A stretch of DNA of 64,000 nucleotides from Takakia lepidozioides (taxonomy: Eukaryota > Streptophyta > Takakiopsida > Takakiales > Takakiaceae). The notes beneath the pieces are model-generated. The model ran no database searches and was not told the DNA's origin. It worked only from the letters and a program-made list of their open reading frames with translations. Shown here piece by piece: positions 41,986 to 54,780 of the stretch. Location of the stretch: positions 74,196,756 to 74,260,755 of the forward strand of contig CM060731.1 of assembly GCA_030704615.1 (NCBI GenBank), in the 5' to 3' direction. How positions within the stretch are numbered: the stretch's first letter is position 1; the number at the start of each line of letters is the position of its first letter. The translations under genes and the position numbers were made by a program.

Positions 41986-42420
41986 AAGATCTGAATCTAA
42001 GTCTGCAAGTCAAAAAAAAAAAAAAAGTCTGCAAGTCTGACGTCTAGACGTCTAGACTCTGCTGCATAAATCTGACATAGAGGCTGTAGTGTCCAAAGCC
42101 TTGTATGTTGCCAGGAAATTGTCTGATGAGAATGAGGTTAAGTTAGGCAGAAATTTCCCTGAACTTGTTTCCAGTCTCACATGGGGGAGGCCATCATGGA
42201 TGGCCTCAAGGGTTTACCCACTCTGGGCACTAGACTGAAATTTAAACTCGGGGCGGGAAGCCTACCTTAACAGATGATGCAGAGAGGAAAGGGGATTGCA
42301 AATGCCCGCTGTATATGGGCAAGCTGAAGACAAAGTCCACTTTCTGATTCATTGCCCTGGATGCTCTCACAGAGACACCCATCAAGGGATTTGGGATTTG
42401 CTCCTGTAAGTATCATAAAA
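41986..42420 (+). pseudogene. LINE-derived fragment, counterpart of 47585-47960
   Basis: Matches the 47.6 kb copy (GAATCTAAGTCTGCAAGTC; GGCCATCATGGATGGCCTCA; GCAGAGAGGAAAGGGG). Contains a decayed zinc-binding coding stretch. A 15-A run interrupts a duplicated GTCTGCAAGTC near 42013. Confidence 0.5.
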
Positions 42421-42544
42421 TCCTTCCACCGCTTGTTATTTCAGTTTCAATACCCTAAGGATTGATACCCAACCTAAAAAGGAAGTTTGATGGAGAACAG
42501 TAGCAATGATGGAAAACTTACTGCAACCAGGCAATCTCTGATAA

Positions 42545-42676
42545 TTTACAGAGCCTACTGCTCAACACACAGGCCATGAGGGCCCAATGGACGGTCTGAA
42601 GGCACATGTTGAAGGATTGAACCCAGGATCACACCTAGGTTATGCACAGGCAAGGCACAAACACCAACACTGGGTT
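42545..42676 (-). mobile_element. tRNA-derived SINE, family 1, copy 2
   Basis: The B box reads GGGTTCAATCC on the minus strand (42624-42614) and the 3' body matches 5535-5600 (AATTTACAGAGCCTACTGCT). The A box region is degraded (AACCCAGTGTTGGTG). Confidence 0.5.
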
Positions 42677-42874
42677 CAGGCCTCTCAAACCTTCTCGAGA
42701 GTGACACCAAACATCGGAGTGACACGAAGCGTGGTGACACCGCGATCAAGCTCCGCAGTCCAGAGAGCCCATCGAGAGCTCCAAGTCAAGGCTTCCCTCT
42801 TCAACGCTCTGCTGCCCGCGCGCATTCTACCTAGTTTCTTCTCTAACTGTACTAGCTGCAGGGAGGACTGCAGA

Positions 42875-44153
42875 ATGGTTCTTCAGCTCCACAATGGCCT
42901 GTCACTTCATTGCCGAAGTGGTCGCCCTACCTTCTTCCCTCGCTCCTCCTACAACTTCTGCATTTCAGAAGCGCCCATTCTTCTCTTCGCCTGTCAAATA
43001 CTGGTAATTCCCTTCTGGTACGATGCACAGCTAGCAGGCTAGAACTGCACCAATCTGAACATCTAGCAGTTAAGAATCCCACGAACGATGAGATCCAGCT
43101 TCCACCTCTCGTCTCTTCCTTGATCATCAGCGGCCTCCCACCTCGACAGCAGAGCATGTTTCATGTTGAAGCCGAGGAACGCCTTCTAAAAATTGCACGG
43201 CACTGGCAGGTCAAGTCGTTTGAAGTGTATTGTCGTCTAGCCGTCTCGTCTTCAGCGTTCTGTTCAGCGGAACCGTCAGTTGTGATCGTCTTGTAGCCAT
43301 CTGTATGGTGTTCGCCCTGGCATTCATGTTGGATGATCTTCTCTTTGATTCGCCAAACGACTTGTACCTCGAGGGGTATGGCATTGATCGCAGCATCCGT
43401 GAGAGCCCTCACAAAATCGGAGAGTTCCTCCACAACTTGGACCTCTCTTCATGCAACAAGAGCCTCCGTGCGATCCCACCCCGATCGAGGGGATGATGTG
43501 GGGGAATCGGGTCAGGATTTGAGACGCTTGTCCACCCCGGGATGGTTCAATAATTTTGCAGACTCTCTCCGCGAGCACCACAGAGTCACCCTTGCCAGCC
43601 ATGTCGACGTTCTAGGCGACCGCTTTAAATATAATTTGCAAGAAGACTTGGAGACTTTCACCCAAATGCGCGCCTGGAACTCTGGAGGCTTGTTTAGTCT
43701 GAATCTCGTGGAGTTGGGCAAGAACGCCTTTCTTCCAGACGAGATTCGTGCGCAAAGCATGATGCAACAGCTGACCAATGCGGCGTCATTCGGCCACTTT
43801 CGTCAACGATTTTCTCCTACCCCAAGGAGATGCAGGAGGAAGACAATCCGCGCAATCTAATCAAGGGTTGATGGAAATCTGAAGGCACGCTGCTACCCCA
43901 AGCTGCGTGGAGAGCCGTCGACTTGACGAACTCTACACTCGCTCGTCTTGGAGCTGGAGACGCAGTTGGCCGTGTGGACGCGGAACCTGGCGCCTTTGCT
44001 GTGCGCCGCTACGTGGAAGGTGTGAAGGAGCTTCTGTCTGGCCATATTCTGGAGCAGCCTGAACAAGCGCTACCGGCACCCGACTCAGTTTTCCAGAGCT
44101 CAGGGCCATCACCAATGTCCATCACCCACTGCAATGTCAGATTTAGAACGTGA
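42875..44153 (+). pseudogene. Decayed MTPSL terpene synthase duplicate
   Basis: Starts with the same ATG context as 6525 and remains nearly identical over long stretches, but many small indels scatter the frame. The aspartate-rich DDLLFD survives in one frame (43230-43496) and the central helical part in another (43333-43860). The NSE metal-binding motif is destroyed near 43790 by base losses, and the C-terminus is frame-broken. Bases matching the putative TATA region of the intact gene are missing upstream. It cannot encode an active synthase as written. Confidence 0.9.
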
Positions 44154-46879
44154 TCAGATGCAGCTGCATCAACTTTGATATCTTTTACCCAAACACTGAG
44201 TCACAATGTCGACCATATATGTCAGCATGCTTGAAGTGCACAGGAGGACTTGATATATTTTCATGTACATGTGATAATGTAATGCAACTGGTGTTACTCA
44301 TAGCAACGTTTGTCTATATTAGAATAACGATTTGGATTCTGCATATATGATGCTGCTGCTTTTGATCTGCCATCTCATGTTTTAGCAAAGAAAAGAAAAA
44401 GGAAATGGAGAAGCGGAGAGGAGCGAATCGGACTAAGTTTGTTGGACTAGAAAAGAAAAGCAAATTTCAATTGTGGATCAGGTTCCAGTGTTTTTGTACT
44501 TGTATCCCTTGGGCCCTTTGGCTCTCCTGTGGATGTAATACAAAACATCTCTTTCTCTTTCTTACTGTATTGGTCCTGTGGCCCTGGGTGGGGTTCATGA
44601 TGGACTCAACAAGGTTTCTCTCTTTTTCACAAATGTTTGGCAGCCTACCTGCACGAGGCATTCACCCTTAGACAATCACTAGAACATTAGTTCTTATCTC
44701 TCTGGCTTCCTGTTTCCTCTCATGTTTTTCTTCCCATTTTGTCTATGAGCTTTCCGCGGACATTATAAAGCACCATTTCATTTCATTTCATTTCTCTTTC
44801 TTTCTTTCTTTCCTTCACCCCGTTTTGGGTCCATGGTGCTTCTAGTTTGCCCTTGTACCTTTACTTTGCCCATGGTCCCTAAGGCCCCATAAGAGGTAAC
44901 AAATTTCTTTCATTCTTATTTCTCTTTGCCCCATGAACATATTGCCCAATTCTCTTCTCTTCGTTTTCTCTTGTAGTTCCAATATGTGCCATGTAGTTCC
45001 TGTGTGGACATGATGAATCTCATTTCTTCCTCTTCTCCTCAATGTTGTTTTAAAGAGTTTTCTTGAGAAATTTTGGCAGGCCAGAATCTGTATTAAAAAG
45101 GGTAGGTCTCTCTATTGGAGGCACATTCCTACAGCGAACACACCCATCAATGTCCTATCAATGAGCGTTTGTGATCTGTGGCAAGACTCCAAGAAGCACA
45201 GGTACATCAGTAGTCATCTTTCTCTCTGGCTGTTTCCTCTTTCATGGTCCACAAAGGGGAAGATCGTAGGTCGAACTACTGAAGCAATTTCCCTCCAGTA
45301 GCAAGGTTTGCTTATATATACCAGTCATGCGGAATGTGGGATGTGAACTCCATCAATGCTGTTCACCCCAGGCATCATATTTACAAGGATGCCAATTATC
45401 CCTTCGTTGCATGTTTTGGGTGGTAAGTGCACCCCGGTCTTGAAATTCGCTCTGTTTCTCCAAACTTTTTTTGTCTAGATTCTAGTTTGCTCAGAGTGGT
45501 TTGTCCTGGAAGGCCTTCTGGGATCACCTGAAGCAGCAGCCTCCATAACTCCTAGTGACATCAGAACTGAGAATTCGTACCGTAACAACCATTGTCCTCC
45601 GTAACTCCCCCTTTGCGCCCAAGTTTGCTCCTGATAAGACCTGCTTCTACAGTAGTCTTAGCAGACTAAGAAATCAAGCTCTTTAGAGGAAATCAGTGGC
45701 GTGGCAGCTTGCTCTGATGGTCTGTATCTTGAAGTATTATCCATGGGTTTCAATAGTATCTTTGATGAAGGGGATGAAACCCAGGCCATGCCTTCAGGGC
45801 AATTTCAACACTATATCTTGCACATGTGTCAATAGTTATAACCTACTCCCCAATCTCGTTGGCTGCAAAAAGCAGCCAACTCACCCTGACACTGTGGAGT
45901 AGGAAGTGTTCTGTTATGGTTTTTGGCAAACAAGTGCCAGTATGTTAGTTTGTTGGTTCTCTGAGCACTTTAGTCCTTTTTAAATGAACATACAGGCTCC
46001 ATACAGACTCCACAATGTATTCTTTGTCTTTGCTTCCAGGGTTTGGCTGCTGATGCTCCCACAGTTCCATCTCATTGTTCCCTGTCTTGCCTTGCAAAGC
46101 GCTGGAAGGCTGCAAGGGATTTTGCGACACATTGGCAAACACACTCATCGAGTTCATCAGTAGACAATCCAGAGGTCTATCAGATCAAGTGAAAAGGCTC
46201 CAGTTCAATTTCATCCAGTGCAGAGGTCGAAGTCGAAGATCAATTCACTTTCATCTGTTCAGCCCACTCCATTTCACCGTGCAGCTAAATCACATTGGCA
46301 TGGGGTTGTACATACTACATCTCCTAAAAATTTCTTGCATTCAAATTGCAACGGCAAAACTTCTGAATTTTTTAATAGATGCACCTGCATTTCCGCTCCC
46401 AATAGGTGTCTCCTGGTTTCCATGGGTAACTGTAAGCATCCATATCCTACATCCCTTTCTTTGTAGGCTAGCTTGCTGGCTAATGTTGAGAGCTCTCTTC
46501 CATGACCTTACCTGTGAGTCTATTGCTTCCTGGTCTCTCTCTCTCGTTATGTCAAGCTTGCTTTCCTTTACCTTTCTTTCTTCTCGACCACAGCTTTCTT
46601 TTCAGGTTGAGTTTCATACACCCTGGTGGGATGAACCCCGACAGGCTCTTGGAGGTTATTAGCTTGTGGGGACTGCACCCTCTAATGGTATAGTCGTGCG
46701 CACATACTCTCTCTCTCTTGGCTTCTGGGCTGCTTTTGGCTGTGATTTTGTCTCTTCTTTCTGGTTTCTCCCTTTTGTACCATAAGCTCTTTGAGATTTC
46801 CACGGAGGTTATAAAGTACCATTTCATTTCATTTCATTTCTCTCTCTTTCGTTTCTATAGTGTCTCTCTCTCTCTTACA

Positions 46880-48330
46880 GCCCAATTGCTTGTCTACACC
46901 ACTCTCTCCATCTCTTCTATGGGCATTGGAAAGGTTCAGGTTGGGATCCCAGCCTGAGGATGGAAACTGGTAGATGATGGGTTAATCTGCAGTGTTGTGA
47001 ATGCTTGTACCCTGCGTGTGCCAGGGAAGACAGGCAGGGGATTGGGGCTGAGGAACATTTCTTCTTCCACTATCCACTATATTATGGAATCAGGGCCTGC
47101 TACTACGACCTGTTCAGAGACAGAGGTCTTTCTTTCATCATGAGGATCAGTTATACCTGGCTGCATATCTACATGAAGCTCTCACCCTTTGCAAATCTCC
47201 TGATTCCGAACAGTGGTTTTTGGGCTGCTTGTAGAGGGCCCCTGACTTTCTTCTTTCCTGCCATGCTTTGCCGCGTTATTAGGCATGCCTTGGAGTATGA
47301 ATCTGCAGTGTGGGTTGATAACTCCAACCAGGCTAAGTCTCTAGAATCCATTCAAGTGAGGGGTGCTCAAGGAGTGCATGTCAATATGCTCCAAAACAGT
47401 TAATGTGGCTGTTCGGGGTGAGATTGGCATTCCTCCCTTGAGCTCCCCACTGATGAATTCAAGGTCAGATGGTGGGGCCAGTCGCAACTTATGACTAATA
47501 TCAGATATCCTAAGTTAATTGACTCTACATCTTGGAAGCAGGATTGCCCTGTCAAACAGGCCAAGTCCTGGCGGAAGAGGGTAATAGATTTTCAAGGATC
47601 TAAATCTAAGTCTGCAAGTCTAGACCCTGCTGGATATATCTGACTTAGAGGCTGTAGGATCCAAAGCCATGACTGTTGCCAGGAAATTGTCTGATGAAAA
47701 TGAAGTTAGGCAGAAAATTTCCCTGAACTTGTTTCCAGTCTGACATGGGGGAGGCCAACATGGATGGCCTCAAGGGTTTACCCACTCTCGGCACTAGATG
47801 AAATTTAAACTGGGGGCGGGAAGCCTACCTTTGAACAGCAAACAGATGCAGAGAGGAAAGGGGGATTGCAAATGCACGCTGTATGGGCAACCTGAGGACA
47901 AAGTCCACTTTCTGATTCATTGCCCTGGGTACTCTCGCCAGAGAGACACGCTCTTCAAATCCATCAAGGGATTTGTTCCTGTACCTCTGTTTACCAACTT
48001 CGAAAATCTCAAGGCTTGTTTCCAGTATGTGACGGGTGAGGATCTTAAGGCTGATCTAAAGGGCCTATCTGCCCTTGGCACTAGACTGAAATTTAAACTG
48101 AGGCGGAGACTCCACCTTTGAACAATAACATGCAGAGTGTAAAGGGAGATTATCCGTACCTGACATGTGGGCGGCCCGAAGACACTATCCATTTTCTGAT
48201 ACGATGTCTGGGGTATCCTCATCAGAGTGTGACGCTCTTCAGGACCATCAAGAACATAGTCCCTGCACCTCTGTTCACCAACTTTCAAATCTCGAGGCTG
48301 AACCCGAAGCCCCCTGCTGGGGTCTAATTG
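46880..48330 (+). pseudogene. LINE post-RT region remnant, zinc-binding part duplicated
   Basis: The plus strand reads GAEEHFFFHYPLYYGIRACY, ESAVWVDNSNQAKSLESIQV, FKVRWWGQSQLM, RYPKLIDSTSWKQD and KSWRKRVIDF. Then come two successive zinc-binding blocks: CKCTLYGQPEDKVHFLIHCP (about 47870) and LTCGRPEDTIHFLIRCLGYP (about 48160). This order resembles the region after the catalytic core in several non-LTR RTs. Stops and frame changes are frequent. The tandem zinc block suggests a local duplication of about 280 bp. Confidence 0.5.
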
Positions 48331-49640
48331 TTGGGCAGCTCGCACACATCAAATCTGGAAAGCTGAGCCGCGCAAACCACTTGCTTACACACCAAGGTAA
48401 GTCCGGCACTACTGGAGTGAGCCCCCGTAAAGGTAGTGTCCTCTTGTTCCGTCCAAACTGGGCGCGGGGTCTATGTATAGCGTAATGCCCTGCGTAAAGA
48501 ACTGCCACAAATTTTTTAAAAACAATTTAATGTCCGGTGCATTCTGCATTTCGGAGCTGATGGGGCGCATTCCAAAATGCAGAATGCAGAATGCACCGCG
48601 ATGAATTCTTTTTAACGGCACGATACATACAAAGAAAATTTTGTGGCAGTGCTTCACGGCAACATAACCTATTTTTAGAGCAGACTCGATGACGTGGCGT
48701 GTTTCTACTGGATTTGAGGAGGGGTGCTATATGTGGTATTCTATGACCTACTAGATTTTAACGCCTCTCATTGTTTAATAATAGGGTCATGAATGCACGG
48801 GCGGGCCCCGCCAGTAGGACCCTTGGGGTGGAGCTCATAAGCCCACCGCCCGTTCATTAGGTCGGCGAGGTTCTGAAATTTTTCTAAGTCCTTGTTAATC
48901 TACCGTGGCGGACCTTCTAGCGGACTTGGCATACCCTCCAATAGACCGACTCCAACCTTCTAGCAAACCCTCCAAGAGACCGACGAGCGGATTGGCACCT
49001 CTCCAGTAGACTGGGAAGAACCCCCTCCAGCAAAGGGGCAGTCCCTTCGACAAAATATATATTTAATAACACACATTATTGCCACACCGTACAACGTAAC
49101 GAGATTTAAACACCATACCTCTATTTATCATTCATTACTGTTAAATGAGAAGCGATTTTAACTACCTACGCGGCTCGGTAGTTCCCGGCTCCTTGCTACA
49201 TTCGGCGGTGGTAGGTACTGTACAAAAGTAAACTGACTGGCTTGCTGCCCTAAAAACTGGTTATGACCAGTAGCGCTCGAGAGGAGCCCCTTCTATCAGC
49301 CCCCTGCTATCAGATATAGCAGATCGCCATGACACCTCGCCACTAACACGGCTTGGTAGGTCCTAGCTCGCTGCTATATCTGGTAGCGCAGGGGCTCCTT
49401 TCGAACGCTACCTAGTCTATAGCCGGTAAGAAGGAGCTGGCTATGGCAGTAACTTGAGGCCCAAAAGTTACTGCCGTAGTTGGTCTCCTTCGAACAGGCT
49501 GAGGTTGGGTAGTATGTGAGTATGCTTACACGAGCAGATTGGCATATTTCATAGATTCTCAATCTTGTGAGTATGCCACAGCGAAAGGAAAATACGCTGA
49601 TGCCACTCAAATGCGAAACTACTGAAAATTTTATGCTCAC
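48331..49640. other. No gene; one inverted repeat
   Basis: GGTGCATTCTGCATTT (about 48536-48551) is the inverted complement of AAATGCAGAATGCACC-type sequence ending near 48598, with one internal repeat of the GCAGAAT block. The remainder (48660-49640) has no recognised feature. Confidence 0.4.
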
Positions 49641-50115
49641 GCGAAACTATCTTTTTTTCTTTTTTCTTTTTTTTTATATTCTTTTTTGGAATTATTTTGC
49701 AAACGAAACTGTTTGTGCTCACGTGAGCACAGATTTTGAATTAGTTTCGCGGACAAAAATATTGCTAATTTTTTTTAACCCTTTGTTTGATTAATTTTTT
49801 TTTCCCCCTGATATTCTCTTTTGGAATTATTTCGCAAACGAAAACTGTGTGTGCTCGCGTGAACACAAATTCTGAATTAGTTTTGCTGGAAAAATATTGC
49901 TATTTTTTCAATCTGTTTGTGCTCGCGTGAGCACAAATTCTGAATTAGTTTTGCTGGCAAAATTGCTATTTTTTTCTATCTTTCTTGTTAGTTTTGTATT
50001 TTCCCTGATATTCTCTTTTGGAATTTTTTCGCAAACAAGAAACTTTTTGTGTTCGCGAGAGCACGGATTTTCAATTAGTTTCACTCGCGATTTTTTTTTA
50101 AAAATTTATTTATAA
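49640..50115. repeat. AT-rich repeats each carrying a 16-bp palindrome around CACGTG or CGCG
   Basis: GTGCTCACGTGAGCAC (49715-49730) is a perfect palindrome. Variants occur at 49851-49866, 49919-49934 and 50049-50064. Each is followed by GAATTAGTTT and poly-T and mostly preceded by TTTTGGAATTATTTYGCAAA. Spacing is about 68 or 130-136 bp, so units are about 134 bp with one half-length step. Confidence 0.65.
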
Positions 50116-51109
50116 ATAAAAGAGGGACATTAGCCCCAAAACATTATCTGTCCGTGTATGACTTCTATTTCCGTTTGCAAACATATCTCCCCCATAACCG
50201 TGGATTCTGCTCGTGTGAGTTTTTTTTTTTACTCACGTTGTGCTCACGCCCTACCAATCCCCGAACCAGCTACCTGAACATGATCGGTTGATGTTGGATC
50301 GAGATGCATGCGACCGGCTATAGCAGGTCAATGCAGATACCTACTCGTTTCAACCTTCCAGTTTGTCGCCCCGCTCTGCTGCTGATGTGAGCAATTTAAG
50401 TTTTGGCGCAGCACTCTTTTGTCTCAATTTTGAGAGAGTTGCTTCTGCTGATGTTCCTACAATTTCTTCAGTTGCTACCGTTGATGATCAATACCGTTCC
50501 TATTATAATTGAGCCACATGTGGTTGTCCGTACTGAGGACCTAGAATCTAAGAATGAACACGTCGACAATGATATATATGATGAGGAGCAATTTCCCCTA
50601 TCAATCCTAAAGACATACTTAATTTCGTTGTTGTTTATGGAGTCTCATTGCATGCTATAGAAAAATTTATGTAGGGTACAGCTCCTCCACGTGATAATGA
50701 ACCTAAAATTCCTCGTGGACCTGTTCCTCGCAAAAATTGGTTGCCTATCAATGAGGCAGAGTACCAAGATGTTATTAATGACGTGACACAAACTCTAAGT
50801 ACTGCTAAGAATGAAAAATGGGTCATTAACAATTCAATGAGTGGAGGGCTTTCTCTGTTCTTGATGTGACAAAGAAGTTTGAAGAGCTTGAGCTTGAAGA
50901 GTGTGCTCAATTGCTTGGTCGTTTTTTCTACATACAATTTTTTTCAGATCCCTCACAAACCCATTGGAAAGCAGTGAAGAGGATATTTTGAGAGGCTTCT
51001 CATTGTTTGATAATAGCGACGCCAATGCGGACACGTGTGGTTGTGGCGGGGCCCGCATGTGGGAGAGGGGGTCGCGATGGGGGGGACGTCCACTACTATG
51101 TGCCCGGTG
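50116..51109. other. No recognised gene; coding-like remnant
   Basis: Around 50665-50835 the frame PKIPRGPVPRKNWLPINEAE is open on the plus strand and looks like eroded transposon coding sequence, but I cannot name a family. Confidence 0.3.
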
Positions 51110-51478
51110 ACAAATCCATAGATATAGAGCAGTTAGTCAGATTTTTCTATCTCAGAAGAGATTTATGGAAGAGATAATCAAGAGGTTCAATATGCAGGAA
51201 TCTAAACTCGGTTAGTACTCCCGCAGACCCACACATTCAACTCAGCCTCTCTGTAGAAGACTCTGATGAAGAAGATTTTTCAGGTGCCATATAAAGAGAC
51301 GATTGGGTGCCTGATGTATGCATCCACGTTGACAAGACCTAACATAACATATGTAGTCAACAATGTAGCGAAGTATTCCAACAAGCCCAAGAAAATAGAT
51401 TGGACTAATGTGGAGAGTATTCAGGTATCTGAAAGGTACCAATGGGAAGTTGAGAGGGTGTTGAGTCTGCTCATGTAG
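51110..51478 (+). pseudogene. Ty1/copia reverse transcriptase C-terminal fragment
   Basis: ISQKRFMEEIIKRFNMQESK, then VPYKETIGCLMYASTLTRPN and NNVAKYSNKPKKIDWTNV, the diagnostic order of copia RT just after the catalytic core. An in-frame stop follows MQESKLG, and the fragment ends before the conserved YLK motif. Confidence 0.85.
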
Positions 51479-52755
51479 GCGCTTGATGGTATCTCGTTGA
51501 GGACCCAGGTGAACAAGCTGAGGGGTGCAATGGCCCAGATTGCGATGAGCCCCAAAGGTTCTTTAACTAAAAATCTTCAAGCATTTTTAGTTGAACTAAA
51601 TGGTTGTTGAAGAACAACAACCTCCCTGTCTGAAGTCGTCCCATCGGCAATAACTTTCATCCACCATTATCCTTACTATTGGTAACTGGAGTCGTATACA
51701 AAACAGAAAAAAAAACTGGCATCTTGTGAGATAAAAAATGCTTCCATGTGGTGTCTTTCTTTCACTTTGGAATAGATAATTTGTTTCGCTAACATATGCT
51801 TAAATGTACTAGTGAGATTGAGTATAATTTGGTCTGGAAGACTCAACGGGATTTGCATAATGTCTTGGATGAATTAGGGTTTGCTTATCCAAATCCATTT
51901 TCTAATCAGACTGCTCCAAGACCTAGAGTTGGGTCACCCCCAATCCTCATATTGAGAATTTTTTTAACATATGGTTGCTAGCGGCACATTCTCGCATATC
52001 CATGTCCAAACATCAATTGGTGGTTGTTGAAATTCTTGCACAATTTTTGGCTGGGCTGACTGTTTGTGCCCATGAAAAGGAAGAGGAATAGTTCAATAGA
52101 AGAATATTAATGCAGCCAACCAAGAATATCAACGACAATGTTCCATATGGCCGGAATGTAATTGACATGAGAACAAATCTCCCTATTCCATAGCATAGAA
52201 AGATTGGAAATCAGGTGGAATTGGACGCATATGGACAAGTATGAGATGATCAAGATTTTACAATTTGTGATGAAAAGATATGAATCCACTTGTTTTATTT
52301 CACACACTGCTATCTTTGACATAAGTGGAAGCCACAGTTGGGCCTCAGCATTAGGACAAGTTCATGCTACAATGGAGGAAAAAGTACATCACTACATAAA
52401 TCCAATTCAAGTGTACATAGCCCCCATAGTTGCTTCCACCATTTTTGATATGTTTTGAGACCTGCAATCTATAAAGGTTTTTTTTAATGTTAGAGTCACC
52501 AAATCTGAATGGAAGTCAATATGTTGTATCTAGAACCTCCTGAGCGCTTTTATGGAACGATGCTTATTTGATGGACCAGCCGATCCCACTCTCTGGATGG
52601 TCTCAAAATTCATAAAAAAAAACGGCTTAGATAATATTGGATGCATCCCATATTGGACTTCAATGAATTCTCAACAACGTGGATGATTTTGTTCCCCATT
52701 TTATTCTCTTCTTGACATTGCAAGGACCACAATTCTTTTGAGTACTGGCCCATTT
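51479..52755. other. No gene recognised
   Basis: AT-rich unassigned DNA. Short open frames (such as 51796-51981) have no family signature. Confidence 0.4.
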
Positions 52756-52756
52756 T

Positions 52757-53285
52757 ATTCTCTGAGAGTGGTGTCCCATGAGCATTGTATTGGCAGTTCA
52801 AGGCGAATAACTGTTTTGTTTTTTGTTGATTCTCTTAAGAGAAACTATCCATCATGTTGGAGTCATTCCATAAACACCCAAAGAATAGAAGGATCGAAGA
52901 TTGAACCCACCCTCCGAAAAACATAGGTGATAGTAAGGAAGAAAATGTAGTCAAAGGACTTTAGACCATGTCAAGGCACCGCTTGGTGTGTTGTGCGAGT
53001 CATGCCCCTTAGTCTCACCTCCCCCATATGTTCAAATCTTGCTACTTAGCTGGGTGTGGTAACATATTCTTGCCGATTTCTCTGAATCTGAGAGTGGTGT
53101 CCCATGAGCATTGTGCTGGCAGTTCAAGGCCAATTTTGTTTTTTTTAAACTCTCTTAAGAGAAACTATGCATCATGTTGGAATCAACGAAGAAAATGTGG
53201 TCAATGGACCTTGGACCATGTCAAGGCACCGATTGGTGTGTTGTGCCAAATCATGCCCCTTAGTCTCACCTCCCCCATATGTTTT
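52757..53285. repeat. Tandem duplication, two diverged units
   Basis: TCTGAGAGTGGTGTCCCATG starts at about 52758 and 53088. Each unit also holds CTCTTAAGAGAAACTAT and CCATGTCAAGGCACCG, ending CTCACCTCCCCCATATGTT. Offset is about 330 bp. Confidence 0.7.
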
Positions 53286-53783
53286 GCTGTGGCTTGTTCT
53301 TTTTGGGTGGGACATTTAAAACATTATGATTAGGTTACTTTGTGAAAGTCATTAGAGATGCCCTCCATCTTATACGAAGTCATTTTTCTCTCACTTTAGT
53401 GGAGAGGGCCAATTTATGTGGTTTGGTAGTTGTTTCTTTTTATCAATATTGTCACATCTCAAGAAAAGAAGTCTGCTCCTGCTTCCTTTTGTCTTATGAG
53501 CGTTGTGTTCGGCAGCAAGGTGACTTTGAAAGAGGTTATTTTTTCCTATCACTATAACTAACACTTGGGCCTGGTTTGTGAGTGTTCGTTCCAAGGTGTT
53601 TCCCTTAAAAAAAAGAAGAAAAAGAAAACAGAAGCTTAGTCCAAAAAATCCTCCACCGCCCACATTTATCAAGCAAGCACATGTAAGCAAGCACATGTTA
53701 CGTAGGTTGTAAGCATGATGAACTGCATTTAATACGGGTTGACAACAAAGCATCGATTTTGCGAACATGCCTACCAAATTCAT

Positions 53784-53808
53784 TATATATATATATATAT
53801 ATATATAT
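53784..53808. repeat. (TA)n microsatellite
   Basis: A run of about twelve TA dinucleotides. No function inferred. Confidence 0.9.
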
Positions 53809-54587
53809 GTACGTTCCGGAACATCTTTCTTAGGTGTGACGGAGCATGTGACCACCTTATATACTGGGCATGTGAGATGAATGAAACTACCATGGATTCA
53901 GTGGGCTCTTATCGATGACAAAATTTCCCAGTCTAATAATATGGATGAACGTGTCGGCTGTTGGATGAAATCCACTGGATGAAGTGAAAGCCAGCTTAAG
54001 CAAGCGACGACGTGCCCGCAACCCTACCTCGCCGGCCGGATCCCCACTTCCCGGGCCCGGCCGTTCTTCGACCGAGCCGCCATCGCGACGTGCCGCTCGT
54101 GCCGCCCTAAGCATATCCCTAATATCACGCTAACACTCACTAAACAGCGCACTAACCCACTCACTAAAGTCCCTTGTACATCAACTCCCAATCAGCGCCC
54201 TTTCAATACACCGCCCGATTGAATATTGTCATTAATTGTATTTTCGCCCTGACTCCAGAGTTTTGGATAAAGCCGTATTTGGGCGACATGATTTCTGCGG
54301 ACTGAATTACTGTGGCAGGACCTCTGAGCGGCCTTTAAGACCCCCCCTTTACTGCGCCACGCCGGTTCTGCACCATTCGGCTCTTTTTCATTTCCATACC
54401 CGCACTAGGCCCTGCCCGCCTACTCAAAGCGCCGGGCGGCCCGGCGGCCCTCCCCAGCCGCCGCCTCTGCCATCGCATAATTCCAGGGATTCCAATATGT
54501 AATGCCAGGCGATTTATTTGACCGCTATTTTCTGGGTCAAATGCTGCCGGTAATTTCTTTTTTCTTTTTTTCTTTCTAACATTTAAA

Positions 54588-54780
54588 AAAAAAGTTTTTT
54601 TTCAACACCTGGGAGCGACAGCTCACAAATCAGGCCCCTTAATAGTGAGAGGAGAAAAATAACCTCTTTAGACTCTCACAGTAACCTCGCCACAGTCGTC
54701 AAAGATAGCAGGATTTGACCCCAGAATCCTCTGGGTGGCACTCTGTGCACTATCCAGCTGAGCTACTGACTGTTGGTTTA
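54588..54780 (-). mobile_element. tRNA-derived SINE, family 3, with A-tail
   Basis: The minus strand has A box TAGCTCAGCTGGATAG (54765-54750) and B box GGGTCAAATCC (54721-54711), both close to consensus. It continues for about 110 bp and ends in an A-rich tail (poly-T on the plus strand at 54590-54602). The acceptor stem and anticodon loop are not tRNA-like, so it is a SINE. Confidence 0.75.

Larger units (their letters stand above)
42429..46860. repeat. Segmental duplication, right copy (decayed terpene synthase)
   Basis: Collinear with 6051-10400, but without the 5.9 kb segment of the left copy and with small extra pieces (about 45747-45800 and 46559-46695). Apart from the terpene synthase remnant no gene is seen. 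Confidence 0.85.

Noticed and set aside
53887-54114. GC-rich 75-codon minus-strand frame rich in Ala and Arg
   Set aside because: Composition alone keeps it open; no homologous domain, intron or promoter signal is visible.
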